From positions 1 to 64,000 of the forward strand of contig NZ_CP014796.1 of assembly GCF_001969385.1 (NCBI RefSeq): DNA of 64,000 nucleotides. Direction: 5' to 3'. Below are positions 31,915 to 40,417 of this stretch, in pieces. Position numbers and translations under genes: made by a program. Under the pieces are notes generated by a model that had not been told where the DNA came from, did no database searches, and was given only the letters and a program-made list of their open reading frames with translations. How positions within the stretch are numbered: the first letter of the stretch is position 1; each line of letters begins with the position of its first letter. Origin of the DNA: Salipiger profundus (lineage in GTDB: Bacteria > Pseudomonadota > Alphaproteobacteria > Rhodobacterales > Rhodobacteraceae).

Positions 31915-33623
31915 TGGGAGGCCTCCATGAAGTCGATGTAGTCCTTGATGATCTCGGCCACGACGCCGTAGCCCGTATTGTTCAGGTGCGTGCTGTCGGC
32001 GCGCAGGCTGGTCGGGATCACGTCGTTGGCGATGTCGGTCAGGTCTTGCGCGGTCGGCGTGATCCCTGCTCGGGCCAGGCCCTGCTCGATCAGCATCTTG
32101 CGGATCGGGATGACGTTCTTCGGGAACCGCTGCATGAGCGCGGCATTGAAGGCCACGATGTTGGTGTGCGCGGCGGTGCCAGAGGTCTCGGCGGCGTTGT
32201 TCAGCACATCGAGCAGGAGGAAGCGCTTCTGCGTCGTCGGGATCGCTTCGACCATGCGCTCGTAGCGCGCCAGGAGAGCGGTTCCGTCGTTGCTCGACCA
32301 GCCGTCGTTCCGGCCCAGCCACATGAGCCAGATGCGGAGCCAGACTGCGCTGACGTCCGGGACAAAGTAGTCCGTTGCCAGGACAGCCTTGGCAGTGCCG
32401 CTGGTGGTCCGTGTGAACGACGATGCGGACAGGGTGCCGTGAATGCCCCCGATCCAGCCCGGCCACGACTTCGAACCGCCGGCATAGTAGGTGATGTTGG
32501 GCGTGATACTGTTGACCGTGACCGCCCCGCTCGCCGGGATCTCGGCGCCGTCCACCTCGACCAGCACGGCCTCGGCACCGAAGCGCCCCGCGATCTGGTC
32601 GGACGACTGCCCGCCGACGCCCCGGTTCGCTGTCGCGCGCGCGTCCGAGTAGAGATCGGACAGCTGCGCCGGCCACGAGAAGCTGGTGGAAGACGCGCCG
32701 GATCCTTCCGTCAGGCTGTCGCCGATGCAGAGAAACCCGGTGTTTTGGGCCTGGCGGGCTTCAAGCGTGTCAAACTGCGTCTGAAGCGTCCCGTCGATTG
32801 CATCGGTGACATCCACGTCGCCGAAGTAGATACGGCCGGCGTTGTCGACCCAGAGGCTGCGTTTACCATCTTCATGGACAATGGCCCAAGCGGCGCCAGA
32901 GCGCTCATACCCCTCACCGTCGAACTTGCTGTCCAGCGCAGCGAACTCGGCGTTGGACGGCACATCCAGATTGCCTCTGGCGACTTCCGGATCACCGAGG
33001 TCGGAGAGGTTGTTGCTCGCCTCGAGCTTGCCGCCGATTTGACTGTTCACGTAGTCCAGCACGGACTGCGCATCACCGACCTTCTTCGCGCCGATGTCGT
33101 CCGTGCCCAGTATGAAGGTATCCGGGTCGGCGACAACGAACTTCCAAGTCTCGCCGCCGTAGGTCACGCCGCCGTTGACGAAGGTCGTCGACAGGTTGAT
33201 CTCGTCGGCGGCGTCCATCTCGGCGACGCGCGACCAGGCGCCAGAGGAGGTGTCATAAACACCGTTCAGGGACTTGTCCGTCTTCCCGATCACAGCCACC
33301 CGCGATGTACTGGTGAGCGTGCCGTCGATGGTCTGCTCGCCGGAGAGCGTGATGTCGCTGTCGGCGAGCAGATCGACCGGGTCCATCCAGACCGCACCAG
33401 AGGTGACGATGGTCTCAAGCGACGTGACCCGATTGCCGAGCGCATCGGTCGTGGTGACATCCGCCTTGAGGCCCAACGCATCCGCGAGCGGCCCGGACGC
33501 CGCCAGCAAGGTGCCGAGGGCGCTCGTCGTCAGCAGCCCGGTCGTGCCTTCGTAATTGGCCAGAACCGCCTCGGCCCCGGCAACCTCGCCCAGTTCCGTC
33601 GTGGGAACACCACCATCGGCCAT
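31905..33623 (-). CDS. Tail fibre with SGNH/GDSL esterase domain (fibre 1)
   Basis: A 572-residue fibre. The N-terminal part is a shaft with a VGDAQSVLDYVNSQIGGK helix. The C-terminal half is an SGNH hydrolase: GDSLTEG (Ser near residue 300), GVGGQSSDQ, LMWLGRNDGW (block III, near 435), and DSTHLNNTG (Asp/His near 544). It likely deacetylates surface polysaccharide during adsorption. The ATG at 33623 follows AAGGAGAG. The same leader and ribosome site precede fibre 2 at 43,717. Confidence 0.82.
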   Translation of the reverse strand: MADGGVPTTELGEVAGAEAVLANYEGTTGLLTTSALGTLLAASGPLADALGLKADVTTTDALGNRVTSLETIVTSGAVWMDPVDLLADSDITLSGEQTIDGTLTSTSRVAVIGKTDKSLNGVYDTSSGAWSRVAEMDAADEINLSTTFVNGGVTYGGETWKFVVADPDTFILGTDDIGAKKVGDAQSVLDYVNSQIGGKLEASNNLSDLGDPEVARGNLDVPSNAEFAALDSKFDGEGYERSGAAWAIVHEDGKRSLWVDNAGRIYFGDVDVTDAIDGTLQTQFDTLEARQAQNTGFLCIGDSLTEGSGASSTSFSWPAQLSDLYSDARATANRGVGGQSSDQIAGRFGAEAVLVEVDGAEIPASGAVTVNSITPNITYYAGGSKSWPGWIGGIHGTLSASSFTRTTSGTAKAVLATDYFVPDVSAVWLRIWLMWLGRNDGWSSNDGTALLARYERMVEAIPTTQKRFLLLDVLNNAAETSGTAAHTNIVAFNAALMQRFPKNVIPIRKMLIEQGLARAGITPTAQDLTDIANDVIPTSLRADSTHLNNTGYGVVAEIIKDYIDFMEASQWL

Positions 33624-33633
33624 GCGGCTCTCC

Positions 33634-36600
33634 TTAATAAATCGTGGCAGAGAATGCGGGCGTCGGATCGCCCGCGACATTGTCAACGTTTTGCGGGACC
33701 AGGACGTAGTCCCAGGTCCCGGCCGGCGCGCAGGCGACGGTCTCGCGGTAGAGCACCACGCGGCTCACGGCGCCGTCGAAGTCGCTGCTTGCCGCCAGAT
33801 CGAGCGTGTCGTTGCCGGTGGCAGCCGTCAGTTCGAGGAAATGGGTGCCGTCGGCGTCGAGCGCGGCGGCGCTTGCCGGGGTGCCGCCGGTGAAGGACAG
33901 CGTGAGCGTGCCGGCGGTGCGTCCGGTGATCTCCACCGCGAGCCGGTAGGTCGCGCCGGCGCTGAGCGCGACCGGCTGGGTCAGCGCATCGGCGGTGCCG
34001 GCCGTGTGGCTGGCGTCGCCGCCGGCGATGGTCCAGGCGGTGCCCGTCGTCCAGGGGCCTGCGTCGTTGAAGTCGCCGCCGCCGACGAGGCTGGTCCGCG
34101 TGGCGTCGCCGTCGGTGATCGTGGTGGTGAGCCCCGGCGTCACCGGCAGGGGCGCGCCCACCGCGTCCGTCGCGGTGTCGAGCGTGTCGCCGGCGGGCAC
34201 CCGGTAGAGCTGCACGAAGGCCGTTTCGGTGTCGGTCACCGCCAGCGCGATCACCGCGTGGCCGAGCCCGCCCGTCACCGTGATCGCCTCGCTGTCGAGC
34301 GCCGCCGCCAGCGCCGCCGCGTCCGCGCCCACCGTATGGGTCACGACGGCGGTGTAGCTGCCCTCGGTCGCATCCAGCGCCACCGCCACCGCCTGCAGCT
34401 CGATGACATCGCCCCGCGCGTAGGTCTCGAGCTGCGTGCCGGCGTCGGCCGCCCAGATCAGCAGCTCGGTCCAGCTGCCCGCCCCCTGCAGCCGGTGGAA
34501 CAGGCGGTAATGCGACAGCAGCGCCGTCTCGCCCTCTCCCGGCGCGAGCCGGATGATCACGTAAGGGTCCTGCAGCGCGCCGAGCGCCTCCACGATATGG
34601 GCCGGCCCGGGATCGTCGACCCCCGTGAAGTTGTCGCTCTCGATGCCGGTGAAGCGCGGCGCCAGCGGCGGGGTGGCGCTGACGCTGATCGGATCGCCCA
34701 CGCTCGCTTCCCAGTCCGGAACGACCTCGGCATCCGCCAGGTCCTCGATCTCCGGCGCCGCCAGCTTCAGCGTCAGCCGCGCCCCGAAGCTCTTGCCCGG
34801 CTCGATGCCGGTGACGATCATCTCGTGGCTCTCCTCGCCCCGCAGCCCGAAGTGCACGGCCGCGCCCACCTCGGGCACGTCGGTGACCGACAGGAGCCGC
34901 AGGAGCCGGGTGGTGCCTTCGACGCAGGCCACGGCGGCGACCTGGGCGGCGCCGGTGCTGTCTTCGGCGTCCTCGTAGACCCGGTAACCCAGCCCGTAGG
35001 CGCTGCCGGACTCCATGGTCACCGGCGCGTCGAGCTCGACGAGCGTGCCCTCGACCCGCCGCACCCGGGCCGCGACCTGCGTGCGGCTCAGCACGTAATG
35101 CGAGACCAGCACCAGGTCGCCGCGCGTGGCGGTGCGCGCGGCCCCGTCCTGGAAGCAGGTGAAGGTGTCGGCGCGGTAGAGCGTCTCGTACATCCGCCGG
35201 CGGGTCTCGATCCAGATCTCGTTGGGATGCGTCTTGCCCGGGTGCGTCATCGCTTCGGTGAGCGAGATCGGCCCCGCGTAATCCGGCCAGCGAATGATCC
35301 GCTCCGCCTCCGCCCAGTCGTCGGTCTCGTCGTTGAACTTGACCCGCACCGCATGCGGCGGGTCGAGGTAGTCGCGGCGCCAGCGGAAGTCCGAGCAGGT
35401 GCGCGGCGAGAGATGGTCGATGGCCTGGTCGCGCCTGCGGTCGATGACCACCGTCCAGCGGATCCCGTCGTGGCGCGGTGCGGCTCGCCCGGCGCCGGCG
35501 ATCGCCTGCAGCATCTCGCCCAGCGTCTCGCCCTGCTCGTGGATGCGATCGTAGCGCAGCCCCTTCGCGGCGCAGAAGGCGTGCCAGTCCTGCAGGGTCT
35601 CCCAGTCGATCTCGGCGTCGGTGGCCGGATAGGGATTGCAGGGCCCCTTCAACGTGGCAATGAACGCCGAGGCCGGGTTGCGCGGCAGCCCCTCCACCCA
35701 CGCCTCGCCATCCCAGTCGTCGGCATGGCGCTCCACGATGCCGTTGAGAGTGTCGAGCTGGCCGTTCAGCTGGTAGGTCGCCCGGATCCGGATCGCGGTC
35801 AGCGCCAGCGGCTTGTCGAAGTTCAGCGGATACTCGGGCCGGATCGACTGCAGCGCCGCCAGCATGACCTTGTCGAAGTAGCGCCGGTTCGTGCGCTCCT
35901 GCGTCATCCGGGTGATCTCGATCTGCCAGCGCCCGCGCGAGGGCAGCTGCCAGGCGAACTGGCGAAAGAACGGATCGGATCGCTTCGCCACCAGCCGCAG
36001 CGTCGTCACCTCCTCCCACTCGTCCGCATCCGAGAGCCGCTGGCGAATCCGCACGTCGACGCGCAGGCTCTTCTCCCTGTCGCCCTCCCGGTTGAGCCGG
36101 TAGAGCCCCGTCGGGAACCAAAGGATCACCGACGCGATCTGCGTCACGCTGGCGGTGGTGCGCACCACCGGGGTCTCGATCGCCGCGCCCGAGGTCACCT
36201 CGCCGGTGTCGTCGCGCGGCAGTGGGCGGACCAGCTCGACGCTCTCGGCGTCCTCGATCACCTGCCGGGGATAGAGCGAGACCGGGTCGTCGCCGGCGAC
36301 GCCCTCTCGGTGCTCGATCTCCACCTCGTCGTAGTCGTCGATCGAGGTCTCGCCGATCCGCAGGTCGGAGATCTTCAGCCGCCCGTAGCCCCAGACGAAG
36401 AGCGCCACGACGAACTGCTCGTCGCCGATGATCTGGGTGTAGGAGCGCGCGGCGAAGGGCGGCGCGTAGCGATGGCGGCCGAGCGGCCAGGGCACCGGCT
36501 CGTCGGGGCGCAGCTCGTTGGTCCAGCCGCTGAGCGTGTAGCGGTTCTTGCGCTCCTTCTCATCGGGCGTGACCGGCGGAATGAGGCTGCCCACCAGCGC

Positions 36601-36795
36601 CGCGCCGAGGAAGTTGAGGCCGAGCCCCACGAGGCTCAGCTGGGTGGCGGAATAGCCGGCGCCGAAGAGCGCGGTGGCGACGGTGGGCGCCAGCGCGATC
36701 GCGGCGATCGAGACCACCGCAAGCAGCACCGAGCCGACACCCTCGTTGCCCGGCACGAGCCGGATCACCACCCGCACGCCCGGGTTCGGGCGCAC
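33634..36795 (-). CDS. Tail tip / host-specificity protein (J-like), copy 1, body
   Basis: A 1,053-codon frame from GTG at 36795. The start region has two hydrophobic segments (LLAVVSIAAIALAPTVATAL and LVGLGLNFLGAALVGSLIPP) and the J-type LSGWTNELRPDEPVPWPLG. Later come tip-domain segments and fibronectin-like repeats. It lies between NlpC/P60 and the fibre, the normal tip position. In the same frame upstream the reading continues through a TAG (36,808-36,810) into the 61-codon frame at 36,993, so the gene seems split by an amber codon; see findings. Confidence 0.82.
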   Translation of the reverse strand: MRPNPGVRVVIRLVPGNEGVGSVLLAVVSIAAIALAPTVATALFGAGYSATQLSLVGLGLNFLGAALVGSLIPPVTPDEKERKNRYTLSGWTNELRPDEPVPWPLGRHRYAPPFAARSYTQIIGDEQFVVALFVWGYGRLKISDLRIGETSIDDYDEVEIEHREGVAGDDPVSLYPRQVIEDAESVELVRPLPRDDTGEVTSGAAIETPVVRTTASVTQIASVILWFPTGLYRLNREGDREKSLRVDVRIRQRLSDADEWEEVTTLRLVAKRSDPFFRQFAWQLPSRGRWQIEITRMTQERTNRRYFDKVMLAALQSIRPEYPLNFDKPLALTAIRIRATYQLNGQLDTLNGIVERHADDWDGEAWVEGLPRNPASAFIATLKGPCNPYPATDAEIDWETLQDWHAFCAAKGLRYDRIHEQGETLGEMLQAIAGAGRAAPRHDGIRWTVVIDRRRDQAIDHLSPRTCSDFRWRRDYLDPPHAVRVKFNDETDDWAEAERIIRWPDYAGPISLTEAMTHPGKTHPNEIWIETRRRMYETLYRADTFTCFQDGAARTATRGDLVLVSHYVLSRTQVAARVRRVEGTLVELDAPVTMESGSAYGLGYRVYEDAEDSTGAAQVAAVACVEGTTRLLRLLSVTDVPEVGAAVHFGLRGEESHEMIVTGIEPGKSFGARLTLKLAAPEIEDLADAEVVPDWEASVGDPISVSATPPLAPRFTGIESDNFTGVDDPGPAHIVEALGALQDPYVIIRLAPGEGETALLSHYRLFHRLQGAGSWTELLIWAADAGTQLETYARGDVIELQAVAVALDATEGSYTAVVTHTVGADAAALAAALDSEAITVTGGLGHAVIALAVTDTETAFVQLYRVPAGDTLDTATDAVGAPLPVTPGLTTTITDGDATRTSLVGGGDFNDAGPWTTGTAWTIAGGDASHTAGTADALTQPVALSAGATYRLAVEITGRTAGTLTLSFTGGTPASAAALDADGTHFLELTAATGNDTLDLAASSDFDGAVSRVVLYRETVACAPAGTWDYVLVPQNVDNVAGDPTPAFSATIY

Positions 36796-36807
36796 CTGGG
36801 GCCACCA

Positions 36808-36993
36808 CTACGGCAGGATCATCGCCGTGCCCCGCTCCGAGACCAGCGTCACGCGCACATGTGCACGGTCCGCCGGCGCGATCCCCGGCAGCGCCTCCGC
36901 CACGATCTGCGCGAGCGTGAGCCCCTCGGGCATCTCGATCTCCTCGCGGGCGAGACCGGGATCGAAGAGCGGCGCTGCGAGCACCCGGGTCAT
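36808..36993 (-). pseudogene. 5' part of tip gene, cut off by an in-frame TAG
   Basis: A 61-codon frame starting MTRVLAAPLFDPG and ending GTAMILP, then TAG, then WWPQVRPNPGVRVVIRL in the same frame. In related J-type tip proteins the stretch before the R-P-x-P-G-x-x-V-V-I-R motif is part of the protein (from general knowledge), so the two frames were probably one gene. The start overlaps the NlpC/P60 stop by ATGA. Confidence 0.65.
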
Positions 36994-37391
36994 GCGCGCC
37001 CCCGGAAGCGCCAGGCGCCTTCGAAGCGGGACCGCCAGCGCGGCGCGGTGATGTCGGCGAGCGCCGAGCCGGTCTCGGGGCTGTGCAGCATGAAGCGGGC
37101 ATCCACGACGAGACCGATGTGGCTGCGGTAGCCGCCCCGGCGGAAGACCAGCACGTCGAAGGCCTCGGGCCGCGCCACCTGCACCCAGTCCCCGCCGATC
37201 ACGGCCGTGCCGATCAGCGCCTCGATCTCCGCCTCTTCCAATGCGCAGGCGCGCGCGGGCGCGTAGGCCGGCAGGTCGATCCCGAGCTGCTCGCGGTAGA
37301 CAAGGCGCACAAGCCCCCAGCAGTCGCAGCCGTCGCGCTCCCGCCCGAAAGCGACATGCGGCAGGCCGATGTAGGCGTTGGACCAGCTCAT
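36990..37391 (-). CDS. NlpC/P60 peptidoglycan hydrolase, tail-tip assembly (lambda K-like)
   Basis: A 133-residue cysteine peptidase. The catalytic Cys is in DGCDCWGLVRLVY (near residue 24) and the His in YRSHIGLVV (near 92). It acts at the tail tip on murein during infection, as lambda gpK or GTA equivalents. Full-length for phage forms. It immediately precedes the tip gene. Confidence 0.85.
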   Translation of the reverse strand: MSWSNAYIGLPHVAFGRERDGCDCWGLVRLVYREQLGIDLPAYAPARACALEEAEIEALIGTAVIGGDWVQVARPEAFDVLVFRRGGYRSHIGLVVDARFMLHSPETGSALADITAPRWRSRFEGAWRFRGRA

Positions 37392-37465
37392 GAGGAAAGC
37401 CCTTGCGCAGCCAGCGGTCGAGGCGTCGAATGGGGCGCATCGATAATAACAAGAGGATTATTCGA

Positions 37466-37825
37466 ATGGGCCATACCTGGCGCAGTATCCGTGGAGCAAA
37501 GGTGGTGGACGGCGACGAGGCCATTCATCTGGAGGTCACCACGGCCGACGGTCGAGACCGCGACGTCGAGATCGCGCCCGAACTCGTCACGCAGCTGGTG
37601 GCTGAACTGCTCAGCGCAAGATCGAAGGCCATCGTAAAGAGTTCGGGTCCTCGGGAAGCCCGAGATCCTTCCCGCATGCAGGATCCGATCCTGGCGCAGG
37701 AACTCAGGCAAACCGACTATATCGACCGCGGCCGTTCCCTGATCCAGATCATCCTGTCCGGGGGCGGTGTGATCGAGGCTTTGATCCCGCTCGGTCGCAA
37801 CCATCAGCAGGAGATTCGGGGCTGA
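37466..37825 (+). CDS. Opposite-strand gene (moron candidate) inside the tail operon
   Basis: A 119-residue frame on the plus strand between the NlpC/P60 gene and the DUF1833-like gene, both on the minus strand. It starts MGHTWRSIRGAKVVDGDEA, with AAGAGG about 9 bases before the ATG at 37466, and has a strand-rich then helical composition with a final LIQIILSGGGVIEALIPLG. No family recognised. GC is lower than its neighbours. It is probably an independently expressed insert. Confidence 0.5.
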   Translation: MGHTWRSIRGAKVVDGDEAIHLEVTTADGRDRDVEIAPELVTQLVAELLSARSKAIVKSSGPREARDPSRMQDPILAQELRQTDYIDRGRSLIQIILSGGGVIEALIPLGRNHQQEIRG

Positions 37826-37944
37826 GCGTCCCGCACGGTTCGAACGACGTTCCGTACTGCCAAAGCAACTGCGCCGTGACGAACTCTGGATCGTCCGCCG
37901 TTTGCGTATAGCCCTGCGGTTCAACAGGCATTTGAACACTCCAT

Positions 37945-38469
37945 TCATCGGTGAAGCCCCGGAAAGCGGTCTCGGGTCATGCGGTCCATGGGGGCGTATT
38001 CCTCCTCGATCGGCTGGCGGGACATGGAGATCGAGACCTCGGCGGCGTCGCCCTCGGCCGAGATCATCTTGTGATGGCGGAACTCCACCTCGACCACGTC
38101 GGGGGTCGAGGCGAGCACCACCGCCATGTGCACGGTCGCGCGGGTGCGGATCGCGCGGAGTTGGGCGGCGATCTCGTTGGTGACATTCTCGAGCACGATG
38201 GTCGCGGCGGCCGGCGCGTCCTCCTGGTCGCCGGGGATCTCGGCCGAGGCGAGCACGAACAGGTAGGGCTCCGTGGCCGGGTCCGCGCCCATCCAGGCCG
38301 AGCGCGTGCCGTAGATCAGCGGGTCGGTCGAGAGCCGCGTGGTGGGATCCGTCGACAGCAGGATCGGCTGCGCCAGCGAGGCATGCTCGAAGCGGAAGAG
38401 CGCCACCTCGACCTCGCCGCTCAGCTCCGCGTCGAACGCGCGCCGCGCGTTGATCGAGACCCGCCTCAT
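37945..38469 (-). CDS. DUF1833-like tail protein
   Basis: A 174-residue protein. The pattern fits DUF1833: FRFEHASLAQPILLSTDPT, then PGDQEDAPAAATIVLENV, THMAVVLAS-like VHMAVVLASTPDVVEVEF, and the closing RFPGLHR. Such proteins lie before the NlpC/P60 gene in siphophages and gene transfer agents and form part of the distal tail. Overlaps the preceding gene by ATGA. Confidence 0.72.
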   Translation of the reverse strand: MRRVSINARRAFDAELSGEVEVALFRFEHASLAQPILLSTDPTTRLSTDPLIYGTRSAWMGADPATEPYLFVLASAEIPGDQEDAPAAATIVLENVTNEIAAQLRAIRTRATVHMAVVLASTPDVVEVEFRHHKMISAEGDAAEVSISMSRQPIEEEYAPMDRMTRDRFPGLHR

Positions 38470-38888
38470 GGCATCACCCAGACGCTGAAGGAGACGGTGA
38501 AGCTCATGCCGCGCAGCGTCTCGCTGGGCACCTCGTCGCCGAACACGCAAAGCAGGCGCGCCGACAGTAGGATCCGCTGCCCCTCCGGCGTGAGCAGGTA
38601 TTGCCCCTCGGGGGTGAGCAGCGGCCAGCCGTCGGTGACCGGATCGGGCATCCAGAAGGGCGTGGTGCCGAAGCCCGTGGTCTCGGTGTGGAAGGTGTCG
38701 AAGACCGCCTTCTGCGCCCGGCTGAGCACCAGCGAGAGCTGCAGGCCGCGCGCGACCGAGGAATAGCGGCGGCGATAGGCCGGCACCGGCGCATCCTGGG
38801 CACGCTTCAGCCGCGGATCGGTGGCGCTCGCCCGGTAGCTCGAGCGCAGCGGCCGTGGCAGCGCGGTGGGCCAGCTCGGCACGGTCAT
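38466..38888 (-). CDS. Distal tail protein, unnamed family
   Basis: A 140-residue protein with PSWPTALPRPLRSSYRAS at the start, a YRRRYSSVARGLQLSLVLS core and PFWMPDPVTDGWPLLTPEGQ. This is a conserved unnamed protein after the tape measure in D3112/B3-like phages. It carries a tandem YLLTPEGQ-type repeat near residue 95-108. Overlaps flanking genes. Confidence 0.65.
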   Translation of the reverse strand: MTVPSWPTALPRPLRSSYRASATDPRLKRAQDAPVPAYRRRYSSVARGLQLSLVLSRAQKAVFDTFHTETTGFGTTPFWMPDPVTDGWPLLTPEGQYLLTPEGQRILLSARLLCVFGDEVPSETLRGMSFTVSFSVWVMP

Positions 38889-40408
38889 CGCAGCGCCCCC
38901 TTCGGGCGGACGCCGAAGGCGTTGCGCATGGTGCGCCGCGCGGCGCCGCCGGGCATCGACAGCGCGCCGCCGACCATCTCCGCCAGCACGTAGCGCTCGC
39001 GCCGGCCACCGCCGGGCATCGGCTCTTCCTCGAGCGTGGCCGACATCGGAACGCCCGGCGGGGTGACGATCTGCACCTCGCGGGGGCCGGTGTCATACCC
39101 GCCGCTGGCGAAGCCGCCACCGTTGGCGCGCGCCGGCAGGCTCGCCATGGCGTCCCCGCCCGAGTTGATCCATTCCAGCAGGCCCCTGTTGCGCGCCGTC
39201 GCGGCCCCGTTCACGACGAACTCGCCGGAGCTGATCCGGATCAGCCCGGTGTCCGCCCGGCTGCCCCCCGGAAAATACTGGTAGCCGCCATCGGCATTGG
39301 CGGGCGGCGCCTCGCCCGGCGAGAAGATCGCGCCGATCAGGCTGCCGATCCAGCCGCCGCCGGCACCGCCGCCCGCGCCACCGCTGGTCAGGCTGGAGAG
39401 CACCGAGCCCAGCATGTCGAAGCCGCTGCCGAGCGTGCCGAGGTTCTGCGTCGCGCCCACGGCCGTGGTGGCGAACTGACCCAGCGCGGCTTCCGCCGAC
39501 GACAGTCGCGTGTCCCAGCCATGCGCCCCGGTCGGGTTCATCGCCGACCAGCCCTGCGGGCGCTCGAAGCCCACGAAGGCCTCGGTCGCCGCGCGCACAT
39601 CCGTCGAGGCGAGCAGCTTCTGCAGCACGCCGTTCTCGCCGGTGAGCAGCTCCTGCCAGACGTAGTCGAGCTGCGCCTGCACGTCGCCCAGGCCGTCCAT
39701 CCCGCCGACGGCGCCGAGCAGCCCCTGCCCCCGCCCGGCGTGGTGCTGGAACAGACCGAAGGAGGTCCCGCCGTCGCCCACCGCGAGCGGGTTGAACGCG
39801 CTCTCCGCCGAGACGTTGCCCATGATCGCCGCGATCTGGTGCGGCTCCAGCCCCTTGCCGGCGAAGAAGCTCCAGATCTGCTGCTGCACGTCCGACGAGC
39901 CGCCGAGGCTCGCCCCGCCAGAGATCATCCCGGCCGGCGTCGCCGCCCCGCCAGCGCCGGCGAGCGCGTTGAGCCCCGGACCGCCGATCGTCACGTTCAT
40001 CGCCGTGACCGTCATCGCCGGAGTGGAGAAGGCCTCCATCGCCGAGAAGTCCGGCGTCGGCATCTGATCCCACCACGTCCGGACGACGAAGTCGGACTGA
40101 ACCGCCATCGGCATCACCTCCGGGCCCACGACCATCGCGTCCGGGCACACCTCGAGCCAGCGCCAGATCTCGACCTTCAACGCCTCGCACTGCGCGGCCG
40201 AGGGTTGCGCGCCGTCGTAGGTGACCAGGATCGACGCGGCATTGATCCACTCATCCTCGTCGGTGCCCGGCAGGAGGTCACGGGGCGCGATCTCGTCGCC
40301 GGACGGTGCGTCGTTGATCGAGGCATCTCCGTCAGTCGAGATGTGGGTATGCCCCGGCTCTCCGAAGAGCGGGGACACGACGATGTTTTTGACGTCTGCG
40401 AGCTTCAT
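38885..40408 (-). CDS. Chimeric gene: fibre-linked small protein fused to tape-measure C-terminus with tail lysozyme
   Basis: A 507-residue frame. Residues 1-112 (MKLADVKNIVVSPLFGEPG...) are a separate small protein normally expected after a fibre gene. From MPTPDFSAMEAFSTP onward it matches the tape measure at 1-3162 (junction near 40,065). Residues about 165-290 are a phage tail lysozyme domain (IMGNVSAESAFNP with the catalytic Glu near 201, SFGLFQHHAGRG), replacing the M15 domain of prophage 1. The glycine-rich C-terminus is nearly identical to that of prophage 1. It cannot be a working tape measure. Confidence 0.8.
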   Translation of the reverse strand: MKLADVKNIVVSPLFGEPGHTHISTDGDASINDAPSGDEIAPRDLLPGTDEDEWINAASILVTYDGAQPSAAQCEALKVEIWRWLEVCPDAMVVGPEVMPMAVQSDFVVRTWWDQMPTPDFSAMEAFSTPAMTVTAMNVTIGGPGLNALAGAGGAATPAGMISGGASLGGSSDVQQQIWSFFAGKGLEPHQIAAIMGNVSAESAFNPLAVGDGGTSFGLFQHHAGRGQGLLGAVGGMDGLGDVQAQLDYVWQELLTGENGVLQKLLASTDVRAATEAFVGFERPQGWSAMNPTGAHGWDTRLSSAEAALGQFATTAVGATQNLGTLGSGFDMLGSVLSSLTSGGAGGGAGGGWIGSLIGAIFSPGEAPPANADGGYQYFPGGSRADTGLIRISSGEFVVNGAATARNRGLLEWINSGGDAMASLPARANGGGFASGGYDTGPREVQIVTPPGVPMSATLEEEPMPGGGRRERYVLAEMVGGALSMPGGAARRTMRNAFGVRPKGALR

Positions 40409-40417
40409 GGGAATTCC

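Noticed and set aside
33556..37131. 1,191-codon plus-strand frame over the tip gene
   Set aside because: Same reason: low-complexity Arg/Gly/His-rich product antisense to the tail-tip protein, without a ribosome site.
37749..37931. Minus-strand frame MPVEPQGYTQTADD...
   Set aside because: It overlaps the better supported plus-strand gene and has no clear ribosome site; the N-terminal part looks plausible but could not be supported.
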